From positions 1 through 64,000 of the forward strand of contig CAKTYT010000002.1 in the NCBI GenBank assembly GCA_934633695.1: a DNA stretch of 64,000 bases, in the 5' to 3' direction. The notes beneath the pieces are model-generated. The model had not been told where the DNA came from and searched no databases. It worked only from the letters and a program-made list of their open reading frames with translations. Both the position numbers and the translations under genes were made by a program. This DNA is from an uncultured Clostridia bacterium. GTDB taxonomy: Bacteria > Bacillota > Clostridia > Christensenellales > CAG-138. This document shows positions 35,781-44,393 of this stretch, piece by piece. The number at the start of each line of letters is the position of its first letter. The first letter of the stretch is position 1.

Positions 35781-36494
35781 TCAATGATATATTGTACTGC
35801 TTATCGACCCCGGCGTCAACCCCCGATTTGTTAAAAACGCTAAAATATATGGCAAAGCCTGCGAAAAAGCAGTCGTAGGCGACGTGAGAATAATGTCGCC
35901 TCCGTTAGTATTGCCCTTCGCCCTGCTTATTATGTCCTCGTAACTGCCGATCGAACACATAAGATCAAGCGTACCCCTGAGCGGCACAAGTTCCAATTTT
36001 TTTGCCGCCACTGCGGAAATATCCGCATTTCTCTCTCCGATGAAATAAATACACGGTGATTTGCCCGTGATCCTTTTTATGATTTCAATTGATTTTTGAA
36101 CATCTCTGCAAACAAAATCGATCCCGCCATCATTCTGAGGGTTATAGCCCATTGTTGCGATTTCGTGTCCGAGTTCCGAAATATGCCTGAGCATTTCTCC
36201 GTTCCGCTCCGCCCACTCACCGCTGACCGCAAAAGTAATTTTCGTATCGTGAAGTTCGAGTGTCGAAAGTATCTCATCGACAGCCTCCGCATCCCACGTC
36301 AAGGCACATTCGATTGCAACCCGCTCCCTGTTGCTCCCTTTGTAAACCGGAAAACCCGAAACACTCACCGCCCCAGTTGAATATGGTATTGTCAGTGCAA
36401 AATAAAGCCCCGCAATTATCCCGGCCAAAAGCACGTTCACACCGATTGCCCTCAAAACGCCGTGCTTTCCTCGTTTTCCCCTCTTTCTCTGCAT
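35781..36494 (-). CDS. YlxY-like polysaccharide deacetylase relative, probably inactive
   Basis: This 237-residue protein has a basic start, one membrane segment (~17-37) and a NodB-like domain. The conserved TFDDG motif is TWDAE and the HxxxH metal site is missing (HEIATMGYN), so deacetylase activity is doubtful. The place between pnp and an M16 peptidase matches ylxY of Bacillus, a sporulation-linked deacetylase family whose members are often degenerate. The third ATG (36494) is chosen because AGGAGG lies nine bases upstream; the earlier two are too close. Confidence 0.75.
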   Translation of the reverse strand: MQRKRGKRGKHGVLRAIGVNVLLAGIIAGLYFALTIPYSTGAVSVSGFPVYKGSNRERVAIECALTWDAEAVDEILSTLELHDTKITFAVSGEWAERNGEMLRHISELGHEIATMGYNPQNDGGIDFVCRDVQKSIEIIKRITGKSPCIYFIGERNADISAVAAKKLELVPLRGTLDLMCSIGSYEDIISRAKGNTNGGDIILTSPTTAFSQALPYILAFLTNRGLTPGSISSTIYH

Positions 36495-36595
36495 CCTCAT
36501 CATCCTCCTGTTTTCTGCTGAATTCTATTCACTTTGCTGCGTCTGTATTCATGTCCGCAGTGGAGAGGAGCTTTGCTGCTTCAAACAAAAAAGAC

Positions 36596-36623
36596 CCCCT
36601 CCCGCAACGACGTACGGAAGGGG
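36596..36623 (-). terminator. Terminator of pnp
   Basis: CCCCTTCCG pairs with CGGGAGGGG on the minus strand around a ten-base loop and is followed by TCTTTTTTG, 38 bases after the pnp stop. Confidence 0.75.
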
Positions 36624-36661
36624 AAAAGGATTTTATGAAAAAAAGAGAAACATTTGCTAAA

Positions 36662-38752
36662 TTATTTTCCTTCGGGGATAAGGCCTTTTCTCGTAAGGTC
36701 AATCTTGCCGTCGGGTTTGATGTCGATAACACGGACAAGGATCTCGTCGCCTACACTGACGACATCTTCAACCTTCTCAACTCTCTTATTGGAGAGCTTC
36801 GAAATATGAACAAGACCCTTTTTGCCGGGTTTCAGCTCGACCTGGGCACCGATGGGAAGAATGTTGACAACTTTGCCGAGTACAACATCGCCGACCTCTA
36901 TATCACGAACGATATTATCGATTATCTGCTTTGCCCTGTTGGCCGCATCCGCATCAGTGCTTGCAATGAAGACTCTTCCATCGTCCTCAATGTCGATTTT
37001 GACACCTGTCTCGGCGATAATGCCATTTATGGTCTTGCCGCCGCTGCCAATAACCTCGCGGATCTTATCGGGGTTAATCGTGAACTGGAGAATTCTCGGT
37101 GCATACTTTGAAAGCTCATGGCGGGGTTCTGAAATGGTTTCCATCATCCTGTCGAGGATAAAGAGCCTGCCCTGCCTTGCCTGCTCAAGTGCCCTTGTAA
37201 GTACCTGTTCATCAATGCCCTTGATTTTTATATCCATTTGGATTGCAGTAATGCCTTCCGCCGTACCTGCAACCTTGAAATCCATATCGCCCATGAAGTC
37301 TTCAAGACCCTGAATATCGGTCAGTATCGCGATATTGCCGGTGGTATCATCCTTGATAAGACCCATAGCACAGCCTGCTACCGGTGCCTTGATTGGGACG
37401 CCCGCATCCATGAGAGCGAGTGTGCTGCCGCAAATCGAAGCCTGGGAAGTTGAACCGTTGCTTGACACGACCTCGGAAACGAGCCTTATTGCATAGGGAA
37501 AATCCTTATCAGAGGGGATAACGGGGAGCAATGCACGCTCTGCCAATGCACCATGACCGATCTCACGCCTGCCGGGGCTGCCCAAACGCTTAACCTCGCC
37601 CGTGCTGTACGGGGGCATGTTGTAGTGGTGAATATAACGCTTGAATTCTTCTTCACCGATACCGTCAATCGTCTGACCATCGCCGAGTGTGCCGAGAGTT
37701 GCGATCGTCATGACCTGAGTCTGACCCCTTGTGAAGACTGCTGAACCGTGGGTCCTCGGGAGGATGCCCACCTCACTCCAAATAGGACGGATCTGAGTAT
37801 GAGTACGTCCGTCGGGACGAATGCCTTTGTTGATTATCTTATCCCTGAGGATTTCCTTCATCAGGTTGTAGAGAATAGTATCGATGTCCGCTGCGGAATC
37901 GGGATATTCCTCTGCGAAATGTGCAATCGTCTCTTCCTTGACCTGCTCGGTCCTCTTTTCACGCTCTGAGCGATCGAAGGTATCGAGCTGCCAAGCGACC
38001 TTTTCCCGTGCAAACTCAATGACTTTGGTCTTGAGCTCCTCGTCAGGGGTGTGTATTACGGGAACAAGCTTTTCCTTGCCGATTTCCGCCTGAATGGATC
38101 TTATCCATTCGACGATCGTCTTAATGTATTCGTGACCGAGAAGAATTGCATCGAGCATTTCCTTTTCGGTGATCTCATTTGCACCCGCTTCGACCATCAT
38201 CACGGCATCCTTTGTGCCTGCAACGGTGAGATGGAGCCTGCTCTTTTCACGCTGATCGGAATCGGGGTTGATAATATACTGGCCGTCAATATAGCCGACA
38301 CTCACTGCACCGATAGGACCTGCAAAGGGGGCTTCGCTGATTGAAAGGGCGAGCGAAGCACCGTTCATTGCGAGTATATCCGGCTGGATGTCATTTTCAA
38401 CGCTCATTGCGGTTGCAACAACCTGGACGTCATTGTAGAATCCCTTCGGGAAGAGGGGACGAATCGGCCTGTCAATGAGCCTGCTCGTCAGAATCGCCTT
38501 TTCTGAGGGACGACCTTCACGCTTAATAAAACCGCCGGGGATCTTACCTGCCGCATACATTTTTTCTTCGTAATCGCAGCTGAGAGGAAGGAAATCCGCA
38601 CCATCTCTGGCCTGCTTTGCAACCGTTGCACAAACAAGCAGTGCAGTGTTGCCGCAGCTGATGAGGACGGAGCCTCCTGCCTGCTCCGCATACTTGCCGG
38701 TTTCGGCGACAATGGTGCGTCCTGCAAGCTCCAATGTAAACTTCTTTTGCAT
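36662..38752 (-). CDS. pnp: Polynucleotide phosphorylase
   Basis: PNPase degrades RNA 3' to 5' by phosphorolysis. The 696-residue protein has two RNase PH domains ([20 protein letters not shown] early, [18 protein letters not shown] late), a KH domain near 550-610 ([13 protein letters not shown]) and a C-terminal S1 domain ending at [18 protein letters not shown] and onward. The start at 38752 follows AAGGAG at seven bases. A structured leader precedes it, and rpsO is upstream with its own terminator, as in Bacillus and Escherichia coli. Confidence 0.96.
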   Translation of the reverse strand: MQKKFTLELAGRTIVAETGKYAEQAGGSVLISCGNTALLVCATVAKQARDGADFLPLSCDYEEKMYAAGKIPGGFIKREGRPSEKAILTSRLIDRPIRPLFPKGFYNDVQVVATAMSVENDIQPDILAMNGASLALSISEAPFAGPIGAVSVGYIDGQYIINPDSDQREKSRLHLTVAGTKDAVMMVEAGANEITEKEMLDAILLGHEYIKTIVEWIRSIQAEIGKEKLVPVIHTPDEELKTKVIEFAREKVAWQLDTFDRSEREKRTEQVKEETIAHFAEEYPDSAADIDTILYNLMKEILRDKIINKGIRPDGRTHTQIRPIWSEVGILPRTHGSAVFTRGQTQVMTIATLGTLGDGQTIDGIGEEEFKRYIHHYNMPPYSTGEVKRLGSPGRREIGHGALAERALLPVIPSDKDFPYAIRLVSEVVSSNGSTSQASICGSTLALMDAGVPIKAPVAGCAMGLIKDDTTGNIAILTDIQGLEDFMGDMDFKVAGTAEGITAIQMDIKIKGIDEQVLTRALEQARQGRLFILDRMMETISEPRHELSKYAPRILQFTINPDKIREVIGSGGKTINGIIAETGVKIDIEDDGRVFIASTDADAANRAKQIIDNIVRDIEVGDVVLGKVVNILPIGAQVELKPGKKGLVHISKLSNKRVEKVEDVVSVGDEILVRVIDIKPDGKIDLTRKGLIPEGK

Positions 38753-38800
38753 ATTCATGCTCCTTTTATCTGTATCTTTATGTTTAGTATTTCTTTTTTC

Positions 38801-38947
38801 AAACGGGAAATCCGTTTTCCGCAAAGTCTTCGTTCTGCGGAAGATCCATCGGCAAAGTCCGATTTGAATATGCTAAGGGAATGGATTCAGCCGTTCCGGG
38901 AACCGCATAGGATGACCCTGCGGAACGGGGAAATCCGTTCCCTCGCA
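38801..38947 (-). promoter_or_regulatory. Structured pnp leader with repeated hairpins
   Basis: Between rpsO and pnp the minus strand contains hairpins with nearly the same loop: GGAACGG/CCGTTCC (38941-38922) and AAACGG/CCGTTT (38817-38801), both around GGATTTCCC-like cores, plus TTCCGCA/TGCGGAA in between. The 306-base gap holds no other gene. Autoregulation by such leaders is known for pnp in Escherichia coli; here it is inferred. Confidence 0.4.
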
Positions 38948-39017
38948 GATTCTCACTCGGCAACGAATTATGTTTCGAAGTGTTTCAGACGGACAATGCC
39001 CGGCAAATTCATGAAAA

Positions 39018-39045
39018 GAAAGGCGGGTAACTCCACCCCGCCCTT
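39018..39045 (-). terminator. Terminator of rpsO
   Basis: GGGCGGG pairs with CCCGCC(T) on the minus strand and is followed by a T-rich run, 14 bases after the rpsO stop. Confidence 0.7.
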
Positions 39046-39058
39046 CAATCACTGTTAA

Positions 39059-39322
39059 TTACTTCCTGATGCCCAGAGCTGCAATAATAGCCCTGTAACG
39101 TTCAATGTCAACTTCCTTGAGGTAGTTGAGAAGACCGCGACGCTTACCGACCATCTTCAACAGACCGCGGCGGGAATGGTTATCCTTCTGATGGGTCTTG
39201 AGATGCTCAGTGAGATGATTGATACGCTCAGACAGCAGAGCAATCTGAACTTCGGGGGAACCGGTATCGCCCTCGTGGAGAGCGTACTTAGCGATGATTT
39301 CATTCTTGCGTTCTTTTTCCAT
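39059..39322 (-). CDS. rpsO: 30S ribosomal protein S15
   Basis: The 87-residue protein is a standard S15, which binds 16S rRNA early in 30S assembly. [35 protein letters not shown] and RRGLLNYLK are family motifs. AAGGAGG lies nine bases before the ATG at 39322. It has its own promoter and terminator upstream of pnp. Confidence 0.97.
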   Translation of the reverse strand: MEKERKNEIIAKYALHEGDTGSPEVQIALLSERINHLTEHLKTHQKDNHSRRGLLKMVGKRRGLLNYLKEVDIERYRAIIAALGIRK

Positions 39323-39425
39323 AACAAAGAACCTCCTTAAAAAAAGTATCCCTGCGAGCTGCGTAACGCGTCGGAGTTTCGCCAAACGAAGCCGGCAGAT
39401 CGTATGCCTCTACGCACACGAGCCT

Positions 39426-39454
39426 ATTGTAACACAATACTATGCGTTTGTAAA
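39426..39454 (-). promoter_or_regulatory. Promoter of rpsO
   Basis: The minus strand reads TTTACA, 17 bases, TACAAT about 105 bases before the start codon, leaving a leader long enough for S15 feedback control. Confidence 0.65.
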
Positions 39455-39574
39455 GTCCTGAATCATTATATCCAAAATTTTTGTTTAGCTCGAGGGGACG
39501 CATGCTTCTTCAGACAAAAAATGGCTGTTCCGCTCCCTTGCTCCCTTCTTTTCCAAACATATCAAAGTGTGTAC

Positions 39575-39603
39575 TTGATTTTCGGCTGTAAGAATGCTAT
39601 ACT
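39575..39603 (+). promoter_or_regulatory. Promoter of the CoA-transferase genes
   Basis: TTGATT and TATACT are separated by 17 bases, about 100 bases before the start codon. With the rpsO promoter it fills the 382-base divergent gap; I see no other element there. Confidence 0.65.
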
Positions 39604-39704
39604 GGACATGTGTCCTGGGAGAATCGCCCTATCGGGCGGTCTGTCACCGTTTAAAAGCCTACCGGGCACGTTTATCGTTTAAAGTAATGAAGGAGGAAGT
39701 TTTT

Positions 39705-40394
39705 ATGCCTAAATTCATATCAATAGAAGAAGCTGTCAAGCTCATTCCCGATGGTGCAACCGTTATGTTCGGCGGTTTCATGGGCTGCGGCAACGCTCAC
39801 AGGTTCATCGATGCCCTTTCAAAGAGCGGCGTCAAGGATTTGACCATGATCGGCAATGACGGCGTTTGCCCCGGCGGTCCGATGGGCGAGAATTACTACG
39901 GTGTTGCAAAGCTCATTCACAACAGGCAGGTCAAGAGGCTTATTGCATCGCACGTCGGCCTTAACCCCGAAGTCGCTGCTCAGTCCATGCAGGAGGGTAC
40001 TCTTGAGGTGACTCTCGTTCCCCAGGGTTCGCTTGCAGAAATGATTCGTGCGGGCGGTGCAGGACTTGGCGGTGTTCTCACCCCGACAGGCGTCGGCACT
40101 ATAATCGAAGACAGTCCGTTCTGCCTCGGCAAACAGACTATAAATGGCAAGGATTACCTGCTCATGGCTCCCCTCCGTGCGGATTTTGCCGTGCTCGGCG
40201 GTGCAAAGATCGATAAGGCAGGCAATGTCTGGTACAAGGGCACTTCCAGCAACTTCAACATTGTCATGGCAACCGCTGCCGACACTGTCATTGCTGAAGG
40301 CGAAGAGATCGTTGAGATTGGCGAGATCAAACCTGAAGACGTCCGTACCTCCGGTATCCTTGTTGACTATGTTGTTGAAGGAGGAAAATATTAA
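39705..40394 (+). CDS. CoA-transferase subunit alpha (AtoD/CtfA type)
   Basis: This 229-residue protein is the alpha subunit of a family I CoA-transferase that moves CoA between acyl donors such as acetoacetyl- or butyryl-CoA and acetate. Motifs GATVMFGGFMGCGN, GNDGVCPGGP and LVPQGSLAEMIRAGGAGLGG fit the family. AGGAGG precedes the ATG. It overlaps the beta subunit by one base (TAATG). In Clostridia such pairs are used for butyrate or acetoacetate metabolism; the acyl specificity is not readable. Confidence 0.92.
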   Translation: MPKFISIEEAVKLIPDGATVMFGGFMGCGNAHRFIDALSKSGVKDLTMIGNDGVCPGGPMGENYYGVAKLIHNRQVKRLIASHVGLNPEVAAQSMQEGTLEVTLVPQGSLAEMIRAGGAGLGGVLTPTGVGTIIEDSPFCLGKQTINGKDYLLMAPLRADFAVLGGAKIDKAGNVWYKGTSSNFNIVMATAADTVIAEGEEIVEIGEIKPEDVRTSGILVDYVVEGGKY

Positions 40395-41050
40395 TGGATA
40401 AGGCTCAGATCAAGGCTTACATCGCAGCTCGTGTTGCAAAAGAGCTTAAGGACGGAGACGTTGTCAACCTCGGCATCGGTCTTCCCACACTCGTTCCCCA
40501 ATTCCTTCCCGATGACGTCCACGTTATTCTTCAGAGCGAAAACGGCATTATCGGAACGGGCACTCTCACTGATGAAAACCGCGACCCCATTCACGTTGTT
40601 GATGCAGGCGGAAGCCCCGCAGCAATCGCACCGGGCGGTGCATTTATCGACAGTGCGACTTCTTTCGGTCTCATAAGGGGCGGTCATGTTGATGCAACTA
40701 TCCTCGGCGGTCTCGAGGTCGATGAAGAGGGTTCTCTTGCAAACTGGATCATTCCCGGCAAAAAAATGCCCGGCATGGGCGGTGCAATGGATCTTCTCGT
40801 CGGTGCGAAGAATGTCATTGTCGCAATGGAGCACACTGCGAAGGGCAATCCCAAGATCCTCAAAAAGTGCAAACTGCCTTATACCGCTGTTAAGTGCGTG
40901 ACCAAGATCATCACTGAAATGGGTGTTATGGTCGTTACTGATAAGGGTCTTGAGCTTACCGAGTACAACCCCGAATTCACCGTTGAGCAGATTCAGGCTG
41001 CAACTGAAGCAACGCTCATAATTTCGCCCGACCTTAAGCCCATGGCATAA
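40394..41050 (+). CDS. CoA-transferase subunit beta (AtoA/CtfB type)
   Basis: This 218-residue partner carries the catalytic glutamate, Glu49, in QSENGIIG, which forms the covalent CoA thioester. GIGLPTLVPQFL and GGHVDATILGGLEVDEEG are further family motifs. It is translationally coupled to the alpha subunit and followed by a strong terminator, so the two form a bicistronic unit. Confidence 0.93.
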   Translation: MDKAQIKAYIAARVAKELKDGDVVNLGIGLPTLVPQFLPDDVHVILQSENGIIGTGTLTDENRDPIHVVDAGGSPAAIAPGGAFIDSATSFGLIRGGHVDATILGGLEVDEEGSLANWIIPGKKMPGMGGAMDLLVGAKNVIVAMEHTAKGNPKILKKCKLPYTAVKCVTKIITEMGVMVVTDKGLELTEYNPEFTVEQIQAATEATLIISPDLKPMA

Positions 41051-41087
41051 GATCTTGCAGAAGCAAAAGGTCGATTACAATTAACAC

Positions 41088-41127
41088 AAAACGGTACGCC
41101 CGGAACTCTCCCGAGTGTACCGTTTTT
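41088..41127 (+). terminator. Terminator of the CoA-transferase operon
   Basis: AAAACGGTACGC pairs with GTGTACCGTTTT and is followed by T, 38 bases after the stop codon. Confidence 0.8.
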
Positions 41128-41492
41128 GATTATCGAGCTTCAATTCCCGTCGATGAATGCATGCGTTGAACCCGGTTTCAATGTAAATCCGGGCAGATTA
41201 TATTTCCTCATTACATGGTGCAGATGCAACGAACAGCCTCGGCACATTGTTCTCAGCATATCGTTGTTATGACACATGCAAAATGCCCGAGCCGCTTTCG
41301 TGACCCGGATGTCAGATTGGAGATACTTTGCGTGGTACAATCGTGAAGGTGCGGAACTGTTCTTTTGTTTGGAAGCTTAACTATACAACTTTCATCGCCA
41401 TGTTTCAAGAATCGTGGACAAATTACTTTCTCGGTGTTATACTTCTCACATCTTCTTCAAAATTCGGAGAAAAATATTCATCGGAGGCCCCT
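41128..41492. other. Intergenic stretch without a supported gene
   Basis: This 365-base gap contains a possible minus-strand reading frame of 66 codons (41140-41340) that lacks a ribosome binding site and family resemblance. I see no RNA gene or repeat here. Confidence 0.5.
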
Positions 41493-41831
41493 ATGTCCAC
41501 TTCAAAGGAATACTTAAACTTCATACTGGAACAGCTATCCTGTCTGCCCGACATCACATACCGGCAGATGATGGGCGAGTACATTGTCTACAACGGTGGA
41601 AGAATTGCCGCATATATCTGCGATGATAGGCTGCTAGTAAAGCCTGTTCCCGCAGCATATTCACTCATGCCGAACGCTCCCGAGGAACCGCCTTATCCAG
41701 GTGCAAAGCCCATGCTGCTTGTTGAAAATGTCGATGACAGGGTATTTATGGAAGAGCTTTTCACGGCCATTTTTCCCGAGCTGCCCCTGCCAAAGCCAAA
41801 AAAGCCCCGTACTAAGAAAACGGAAGACTAA
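41493..41831 (+). CDS. TfoX N-terminal domain protein
   Basis: This 112-residue protein resembles the TfoX/Sxy N-terminal domain (LEQLSCLPDITYRQMMGEYIVYNGG, ICDDRLLVKP), a fold found alone in many bacteria with no defined role outside competence regulation in Gammaproteobacteria. The C-terminal tail is Lys/Pro-rich. The ATG at 41493 follows GGAGG at five bases; an upstream in-frame ATG has no site. Confidence 0.83.
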   Translation: MSTSKEYLNFILEQLSCLPDITYRQMMGEYIVYNGGRIAAYICDDRLLVKPVPAAYSLMPNAPEEPPYPGAKPMLLVENVDDRVFMEELFTAIFPELPLPKPKKPRTKKTED

Positions 41832-41948
41832 CCGCCATACACCCAAAAATGACCGTTGTTTCCCGTTCTCATCGTGCTAAAATTTCTTCATGGTCTGTTG
41901 AGTCATTGCATCTTCTCAGCAGTGCATGTAAAAATCCGGAGGTAAATT

Positions 41949-43330
41949 ATGAAACCGAATTCAGCTGACAGAGCCTTCCTCGGAACCGAACCCATCGGTA
42001 AGCTGCTTTTTAATCTCGCCATTCCAACTGTTGTCGCTCAAATCGTCAATATGCTTTACAATGTGGTCGACAGAATCTATATCGGTCACATGCCCGGTAC
42101 GGGGAACCTCGCCCTTACGGGCGTCGGCGTATGCCTCCCGATAATACTGATCGTTTCGGCATTCTCGGCTTTTGTCAGCTCGGGCGGAGCTCCCCGTGCT
42201 TCCATTTTCATGGGCAAGGGGGACACTGATTCCGCCGAAAAAACGCTTGGCGGCTGTGTGACATTTCAGATTATTGTCTCCGTTGTTTTGACAGTCGTGC
42301 TGCTTATCTTCGGTGACAAGCTGCTTCCGTTATTCGGGGCAAGCGAAAACACCATTGGCTATGCCTCGGATTACCTCGGGATCTATGCCATAGGCACGAT
42401 TTTTGTTCAGCTCACGCTGGGTCTTAATGCATTCATAACCGCTCAGGGCTTTGCCCTCACCGGAATGTTGACCGTCCTTATAGGAGCAGAAACATTGCCC
42501 TTGACCCACTTTTTATATACTGTTTTAAAATGGGGGTACGCGGAGCAGCACTCGCAACTGTTATTTCGCAGGGAATATCGTGCATATGGGCACTCCGGTT
42601 CATCACGGGCAGGAAAACTGCAATCCGATTAAAACGAGAAAATTTATCCGCCGGACTGAAATTTCTCCCTCCCTGCCTTTCGTTAGGCCTTGCAAGCTTC
42701 ATGATGCAGGCGAGCGAGAGCGTCATTTCCCTCTGTTTCAACTCGTCGCTGCTCAAATACGGCGGTGATATTGCAGTCGGAGCGATGACAATTCTTTCAA
42801 GCGTCATGCAGTTTGCAATGATGCCCCTGCAAGGCGTTGCTCAAGGTGCCCAGCCCATAACAAGCTACAACTTCGGAGCGGGAAATGTCAAGCGTGTGAA
42901 ACAGAGCTTTAAATATCTCTTGACAGTCTGCGTTACCTATTCACTGCTCCTATGGGGTGCCATTATGCTGTTCCCGGAGCTGTTTGCAAAGATGTTCTGT
43001 CCGAATGCAGGGCTCATTGAATTTGCGGCAAAGTCACTCCGCATCTACTGCGGCGTTCTGTTCCTGTTCGGCATACAGATCGCATGCCAGATGACGTTCA
43101 TTTCCATCGGAAATGCTCTATGGTCCATAATCGTTGCCGTACTGCGTAAATTTGTCCTGCTGATACCGCTGATTTATATTCTCCCGTCATTCCTGTCCGA
43201 CAAGACCACGGCAGTGTACATGGCAGAACCCGTTGCGGATGCCATTGCGGTCACCTGCACGGCAATAATCTTTTTCATACAATTCCGAAAGTCTCTGAGA
43301 ACACCGGATAGTTCACAAAAGCTCAAGTAA
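41949..43330 (+). pseudogene. MATE-family efflux transporter, frameshifted
   Basis: The two halves of a Na+/H+-coupled multidrug exporter are read in different frames. Frame one runs from the ATG at 41949 (GGAGG upstream) through IGKLLFNLAIPTVVAQIVNMLYN to about 42489. The second frame continues from about 42491 with NIALDPLFIYCFKMGVRGAALATVISQG to 43330. Alignment to the usual GAVLNI-x-LDP stretch implies loss of about five bases near 42489. Joined, the product would be ~460 residues, the normal length. It is either a recent inactivation or an assembly error; the rest of the sequence is intact. Confidence 0.85.
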
Positions 43331-43338
43331 ACAAAATG

Positions 43339-43369
43339 CCCGCCTCCTGCACACGGAAGCGGGTTTTTG
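43339..43369. terminator. Terminator between MATE and AraC genes
   Basis: CCCGC with GCGGG (plus inner TCC/GGA) is followed by TTTTTG on the plus strand and lies between the converging genes. Confidence 0.65.
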
Positions 43370-43370
43370 T

Positions 43371-44288
43371 TCAAACCTTATCTTGCATTTTTTTGACGGC
43401 ACGGAGCTCAATATATCCCCTTTCGCCCCTGGGCTCAAGCTGGGTCCTCGGATTTTCGTCGTCCCATTCGTAACCTATGATGTTGGGATCGTATTTGTTC
43501 ATGGAACGCTGCACGGCGGTAATCGCCTCACAGTAATTCTCCTCTTCAAACGGTTCACCCTGGAACATCAGGTACTCCGCTTCGGGGAGTTCCACAACAT
43601 CGAAACCCTCGGGGACGGTGACAGAGTCACTCAGCCCCACTTCAACACCCTGAACATAGGTTGAAGTGCCTGTTTTTTTGTATTTTTCAGGGAGCCAGAG
43701 ACAAACAGGCTCGCCGCAGAGCGAATCCATGCTCATTAACGTGCCCCAGATATCACAACCGACTTCTTCACAATAGGGAAAATAATTGTCGGCTGAAATG
43801 CCCCTCTTAATAATGACCTTTCTTGCAGGCTTACGAATCACTTGAACAAAAATGTTTTTGACGTTTTCCATGTCGAGATTTTCCTTTCTCAATTCTCTGA
43901 ATTTTACGCCATATGGGATGAACAATGGAATCGGAACCGGAGAATGGACATAGTCGCTCGGATTACACCCAAATTCTCTGAAAAAAGCTCGCGTATACCC
44001 GTCCGCACTGCCGAAGCCCATATCGAATGCAGCATCAATTATCCTGCATTCTCTATTCTTGAGCCTCATCGCAGAGCGTGAAAGCCGAAGCTTTCTCACA
44101 TACGCAGCAGGTGTTGACAGCGTATATTTCTTGAACAATCTGTATGAATGCCACGGTGAAAACAGCGATGCTCCCGCAAGATCACTCAGCGTTATTTCCT
44201 TCTCAAGATTCCGCTCAATATAATCCTGCATACGCTGAACTGCCAAAACCTGCTCTGCCGAAGCTGCTGCCTTTTTTCCGTCTTCCAT
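43371..44288 (-). CDS. AraC-family regulator with GyrI-like effector domain
   Basis: The protein has two helix-turn-helix motifs in the first ~110 residues (ITLSDLAGASLFSPWHSYRLFKKY; AAFDMGFGSADGYTRAFFREFGCNPSDY read in two parts) and a C-terminal GyrI/SOUL-like small-molecule domain (~150-300). Such proteins resemble Rob/BmrR-type sensors of lipophilic compounds. The start is placed at the second ATG of an ATGATG after AGGGGG; a GTG upstream at 44306 is possible. It converges on a MATE gene and follows an ABC operon; either may be a target, which is inference. Confidence 0.85.
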   Translation of the reverse strand: MEDGKKAAASAEQVLAVQRMQDYIERNLEKEITLSDLAGASLFSPWHSYRLFKKYTLSTPAAYVRKLRLSRSAMRLKNRECRIIDAAFDMGFGSADGYTRAFFREFGCNPSDYVHSPVPIPLFIPYGVKFRELRKENLDMENVKNIFVQVIRKPARKVIIKRGISADNYFPYCEEVGCDIWGTLMSMDSLCGEPVCLWLPEKYKKTGTSTYVQGVEVGLSDSVTVPEGFDVVELPEAEYLMFQGEPFEEENYCEAITAVQRSMNKYDPNIIGYEWDDENPRTQLEPRGERGYIELRAVKKMQDKV

Positions 44289-44360
44289 CATCTCACCCCC
44301 TGACACGCATATTCTACCTTAGCTCCGAAAATCTTTCTCGACTTTTCTTGCCGTCAGAAT

Positions 44361-44393
44361 CAAAGTGATCAAAGTGATTAAAATCAAAGTGAT
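44361..44393. repeat. Three direct repeats upstream of the AraC gene
   Basis: CAAAGTGAT occurs at 44361-44369, 44370-44378 and 44385-44393, about 75-105 bases upstream of the AraC start and overlapping the stop of the ABC permease gene. AraC-family proteins bind direct repeats, so autoregulation is possible. Confidence 0.5.

Noticed and set aside
41140..41340. 66-codon minus-strand ORF with several Cys and His residues
   Set aside because: There is no ribosome binding site or promoter and no family pattern.
42530..43330. Separate short transporter gene starting at the internal ATG
   Set aside because: It is the C-terminal half of the frameshifted MATE gene; the preceding codons in the same frame also match the MATE family back to 42491.
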